NCBI GenBank assembly: GCA_964570765.1
Contig: CAZMZF010000011.1
Location: 18,728 to 82,727, forward strand
Length of the DNA stretch: 64,000 nt
Source of the DNA: CAZMZF01 sp964570765
GTDB lineage: Bacteria; Zixibacteria; MSB-5A5; RBG-16-43-9
Direction of reading: 5' to 3'
Position numbers and translations under genes: made by a program. Positions within the stretch are counted from its first letter, which is position 1. Each line of letters begins with the position of its first letter. Under the pieces are notes generated by a model. That model was given only the letters and a program-made list of their open reading frames with translations, was not told the DNA's origin and searched no databases. Positions 61,234 through 64,000 of the stretch are shown piece after piece.

Positions 61234-63588
61234 ATGCCAAAAATTTTTAGTTTCAAGCCAATATTTTTATTCTTCATTTTCTTTTTTTCAATTCTCCCTG
61301 GTTATCTTTTAGCTGGAGAGGAGAATGTGTTTTTGCCTCCCTTTGACCAGACCGTAAATAATGCTTTATATTTTGTCTTGCTCTCCGCTGTCTTAGGGTT
61401 AGCCTATGGGGTTTATTTAGCCTTTAAGGTGATAAAAAAAGAACAGGGAACCCCTAAGATGATAGAGGTGGCAAAGGCTATTCAGGAAGGGGCTAAAGCT
61501 TACCTTACCCGTCAGTTCAGGGTTTTATTTCTTTTCATTATAGTTTTGACCATTTTATTATTTTTTGTTTATAAAAATATCTATCTGCTTTCAGATGGAA
61601 CTCCGAACTGGAAATTAGTCTGGGGAATCGCCTTATCCTTTTTAGCTGGCTCGACTTTGTCAGCTATGACCGGTCTTATCGGGATGTCAGTGGCGGTTCG
61701 GGGTAACGTCAGGGTGGCTCATGCAGCCAGGACCTCATTTAAAAATGCCTTGGAGACTGCTTTTCAATCTGGCACAGTTACCGGGATGTTTACCATCGGA
61801 ATGGGATTAGTTGGGGCAACCGTTATATTTATGATTTTCAAAGAGCAGGCTATGATGGTTTTGATCGGCTTTGGTTTTGGAGGAAGCTTGGTAGCTTTAT
61901 TTATGAGGGTAGGTGGTGGAATCTATACCAAGGCGGCAGATGTAGGTGCAGACCTGGTGGGTAAAATTGAAGCTGGCATTCCAGAGGATGACCCCAGGAA
62001 TGCGGCAGTGATTGCAGATCTTGTAGGGGATAATGTGGGAGATTGCGCTGGAATGGCTGCAGACCTTTTTGAGTCTTATGAGGTCACCTTGGTTGCGGCT
62101 ATGATTTTGGGAGCCTCTTATGCGGTTTTTGATCCCACTCCCTTTGGAAAAGATCTGGCTTTAAAATTGATTGTCTTCCCTCTTTTAGTCAGGGCAGTAG
62201 GAGTGTTTGCTTCTATCCTGGGAACCTGGAGTGTTAAAGGTAAAGATGAAAAAGATTTCAACCCGATGAGACCTATCCAGAACGGATTTGTGGTCTCTGC
62301 TTTATCTTCCACCATTGGTTTCGGGTTGATAAATTATTTTTATATAAAGACACCCTGGGGTGCTCCGGATATGAGATTTTTCCTGGCAACCTTCTCCGGG
62401 ATTGTCTTAGCTATTTTGATCAGTTATCTGACTGAATACTATACTGCAGTGGAATACAGTCCGGTAAAGGAAACTGCCAGAGCTACTAAAACTGGTCCAG
62501 CAACTACGATCCTGGCAGGATTTTCTGAAGGGATGGAGTCAACTGTCTTAGCCATTATAGCCATATCTTTGGCTATAATAGTTTCAAATATTATCTTCGC
62601 TGGAGATATAGCCTTAGCCGCCTACGGAATTGCTTTATGCGGTATGGGTATGCTTACTACAACCGGGTTTATAGTCTCAATGGATTCTTATGGGCCAGTA
62701 TCAGATAATGCCAATGGCATCTTCGAGATGTCCAAAGTCTTGGAGGAAGATAATAATCCGAATGCCCATCTGATAGTGCACAAATTAGATGCGGTTGGAA
62801 ATACCACCAAAGCAGTAACCAAAGGCTTTGCCATAGCCTCGGCCGTGGTAGCCGCGGTTTCTTTGTTCAGGTCTTATGGTTCTGATATAAATTTACTTGA
62901 TCCAGCCTATAAGTTCTTCGAAAGAGGTATCCAGATAAATATGCCCAGAGTTTTTGTAGGTCTTCTTATCGGTGGGGCAATGCCTTTCCTTTTCAGCTCC
63001 TTAGCTATAAGGGCTGTGGGAAGAGCTGCCTTTCAGGTAGTGGAAGAGGTGAGAAGGCAGTTCAAGGAGATACCCGGATTGATGGAGGGGATAGGTAAAC
63101 CTGAATATTATAAGTGTGTAAATATCTCTACTTTGGCGGCTCAAAAAGAGCTTATCACCCCAGGGCTTTTAGCTATCCTTTCTCCTCTGATAGTTGGATT
63201 TCTCTTGGGGGTGGATGGTTTGGGTGGATTTTTAGCTGGCACGATCTTAACCGGTCAGCTTTTGGCAGTTATGCTTTCTAATGCTGGTGGAACCTGGGAT
63301 AATGCTAAAAAGACGATTGAAGCCGGGCTTTATGGTGGTAAGGGGTCTGAGGCTCATAAGGCTGCAATTATCGGTGATACAGTGGGTGACCCTTTCAAAG
63401 ATACTGCCGGTCCATCACTAAATCCTTTAATCAAAGTGATGAATTTGGTATCTATTCTTATTTTGCCTCTTCTTATCGGAAAAAGCCAGCTTTCTTCCGG
63501 GCTAAAAGCACCATTAGCTTTACTGGGTTTTGTTATCCTTCTGGTAGCGTTGGTGATAAGTAAAAGAAGAGGAATTATCAAGGATTAA
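61234..63588 (+). CDS. hppA: Membrane-bound pyrophosphatase, proton-translocating, K+-independent type
   Basis: A 784-residue polytopic enzyme that couples PPi hydrolysis to ion pumping across the inner membrane. Active-site motifs: GGGIYTKAADVGADLVGKIE, IADLVGDNVGDCAGMAADLF, DSYGPVSDNANGIFEMS, and IGDTVGDPFKDTAGPSLNPL. The segment GNTTKAVTKGFAIASA carries Lys and Thr where K+-dependent enzymes have Ala and Gly/Ala, so it should be a K+-independent H+ pump. A signal-like hydrophobic start (FIFFFSILPGYLLAG) may be cleaved. GGGAGG precedes the ATG. About 15-16 membrane helices are expected. Confidence 0.95.
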   Translation: MPKIFSFKPIFLFFIFFFSILPGYLLAGEENVFLPPFDQTVNNALYFVLLSAVLGLAYGVYLAFKVIKKEQGTPKMIEVAKAIQEGAKAYLTRQFRVLFLFIIVLTILLFFVYKNIYLLSDGTPNWKLVWGIALSFLAGSTLSAMTGLIGMSVAVRGNVRVAHAARTSFKNALETAFQSGTVTGMFTIGMGLVGATVIFMIFKEQAMMVLIGFGFGGSLVALFMRVGGGIYTKAADVGADLVGKIEAGIPEDDPRNAAVIADLVGDNVGDCAGMAADLFESYEVTLVAAMILGASYAVFDPTPFGKDLALKLIVFPLLVRAVGVFASILGTWSVKGKDEKDFNPMRPIQNGFVVSALSSTIGFGLINYFYIKTPWGAPDMRFFLATFSGIVLAILISYLTEYYTAVEYSPVKETARATKTGPATTILAGFSEGMESTVLAIIAISLAIIVSNIIFAGDIALAAYGIALCGMGMLTTTGFIVSMDSYGPVSDNANGIFEMSKVLEEDNNPNAHLIVHKLDAVGNTTKAVTKGFAIASAVVAAVSLFRSYGSDINLLDPAYKFFERGIQINMPRVFVGLLIGGAMPFLFSSLAIRAVGRAAFQVVEEVRRQFKEIPGLMEGIGKPEYYKCVNISTLAAQKELITPGLLAILSPLIVGFLLGVDGLGGFLAGTILTGQLLAVMLSNAGGTWDNAKKTIEAGLYGGKGSEAHKAAIIGDTVGDPFKDTAGPSLNPLIKVMNLVSILILPLLIGKSQLSSGLKAPLALLGFVILLVALVISKRRGIIKD

Positions 63589-63592
63589 GATT

Positions 63593-63910
63593 TTAAAATA
63601 TCTCAAGATTTTCAATTCCCATCAGTATAGCATTTTAAAAGATGTATCCCAGATCTATAAAGCTAACACTTTAGCTGAAGTTTATCAGAATTTAAGGAAG
63701 TTCTATCAAAAGTGGTATCTTAAAGAGCCCACAGCGGTGAAAAATTTCATAAGAGGATTTGAATATACTTTGACTTTTGGGGACTATCCGGAGCCCTGGA
63801 GAACCTTTCTTAAAACCACTAATCTTATAGAACGCTATTTGGAGGAGTTGCAAAGAAGGATTATACCACTGAGAAAGTTTAATCCACCAGAGGCGGACCA
63901 AAAGTGCTGA
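63593..63910 (+). pseudogene. IS256 (Mutator)-type transposase remnant, C-terminal part
   Basis: An open frame without a start codon gives SQIYKANTLAEVYQNLRKFY, then QKWYLKEPTAVKNFIRGFEY and WRTFLKTTNLIERYLEELQR followed by RIIPLRKF. The T-T-N-x-I-E-R ... L-x-R-R ... F pattern is the conserved C-terminal end of IS256-family transposases. The upstream catalytic DDE part is missing, and hppA lies directly before, so it is a decayed fragment. The last codons (NPPEADQK) run into a small CCGCCAGAGGCGGA-type repeat seen again at about 63952. Confidence 0.7.
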
Positions 63911-64000
63911 AAGGATTCTATCTGGTCTGATTTTTTACGTTCTTAATCCGCCAGAGGCGGAACAACAGGATATACCAAATCCTAAACAAATTTACACGGA

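Overview
The window is bacterial chromosome from a Gram-negative, AT-rich organism. The envelope genes show this: an O-antigen-ligase-like protein, a Wzx-like flippase, GmhA heptose isomerase, an OmpH/Skp chaperone, ExbB/ExbD/TonB and an HlyD-type fusion protein. A bacterial (group II) geranylgeranylglyceryl phosphate synthase, a MEMO-AMMECR1 fusion, very many intergenic palindromes and a REP-associated transposase suggest a candidate phylum of, or near, the FCB group (Zixibacteria/KSB1-like). That placement is inference; no rRNA is present.

Layout. 1-2150 (+): end of pgk, then tpiA, secG and tRNA-Leu(GAG), closed by a terminator. 2314-26418 (-): polysaccharide export (ligase, flippase, gmhA), a frameshifted RAYT transposase, GGGPS, then the housekeeping run pgsA-pgpA-cinA-thpR-recA-recX-alaS. 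Still on this strand are a PAP2 phosphatase, a PfkB kinase / YigZ / small protein / dprA cluster, a CapA-like protein, an M23 peptidase, a secreted MEMO-AMMECR1 fusion, a large DNA methyltransferase with a nuclease-like tail, and a frameshifted radC. 26915-31319 (+): a promoter, a c-di-AMP (ydaO-type) riboswitch and terminator precede an APC permease, a small membrane protein, a UspA protein and two RCK proteins, which looks like a c-di-AMP-controlled potassium module; an OmpH/Skp chaperone follows. 31685-33110 (+): a three-gene accessory cassette (TIGR04255 plus HicB-like and HicA-like small proteins). 33200-37076 (-): an ABC-2 exporter operon with an embedded methyltransferase. It is preceded by a near-consensus promoter, a 24-codon leader ORF beginning M-R-L-R, and a strong intrinsic terminator. 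37254-41339 (+): a Met-rich periplasmic protein, a PDZ/GAF/SpoIIE-type phosphatase with a late frameshift, and a truncated secreted ORF. 41559-49111: lpd (-), aldehyde dehydrogenase, DinG-like helicase and hutH, which appears to start at ATT. 49289-54532 (+): HlyD, two ABC ATPases and two ABC-2 permeases. 54908-61121 (+): a small membrane protein, a TPR lipoprotein, an ExbB / 2x ExbD / 2x TonB energy-transduction cluster. 61234-63910 (+): an H+-pumping pyrophosphatase and a decayed IS256-type transposase.

Intergenic DNA is dominated by repeats of several families: elements bounded by GGAGTG...CACTCC, elements with a CCTACGGTGGCTACG core, short REP-like palindromes ending in CTAC, and G/C-rich composites. 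Some lie right at gene ends and even supply stop codons. The observations most worth following are the MRLR leader/terminator ahead of the ABC exporter, the c-di-AMP riboswitch operon, the methyltransferase-nuclease fusion, the TIGR04255 cassette and the stop-codon-overlapping repeats.
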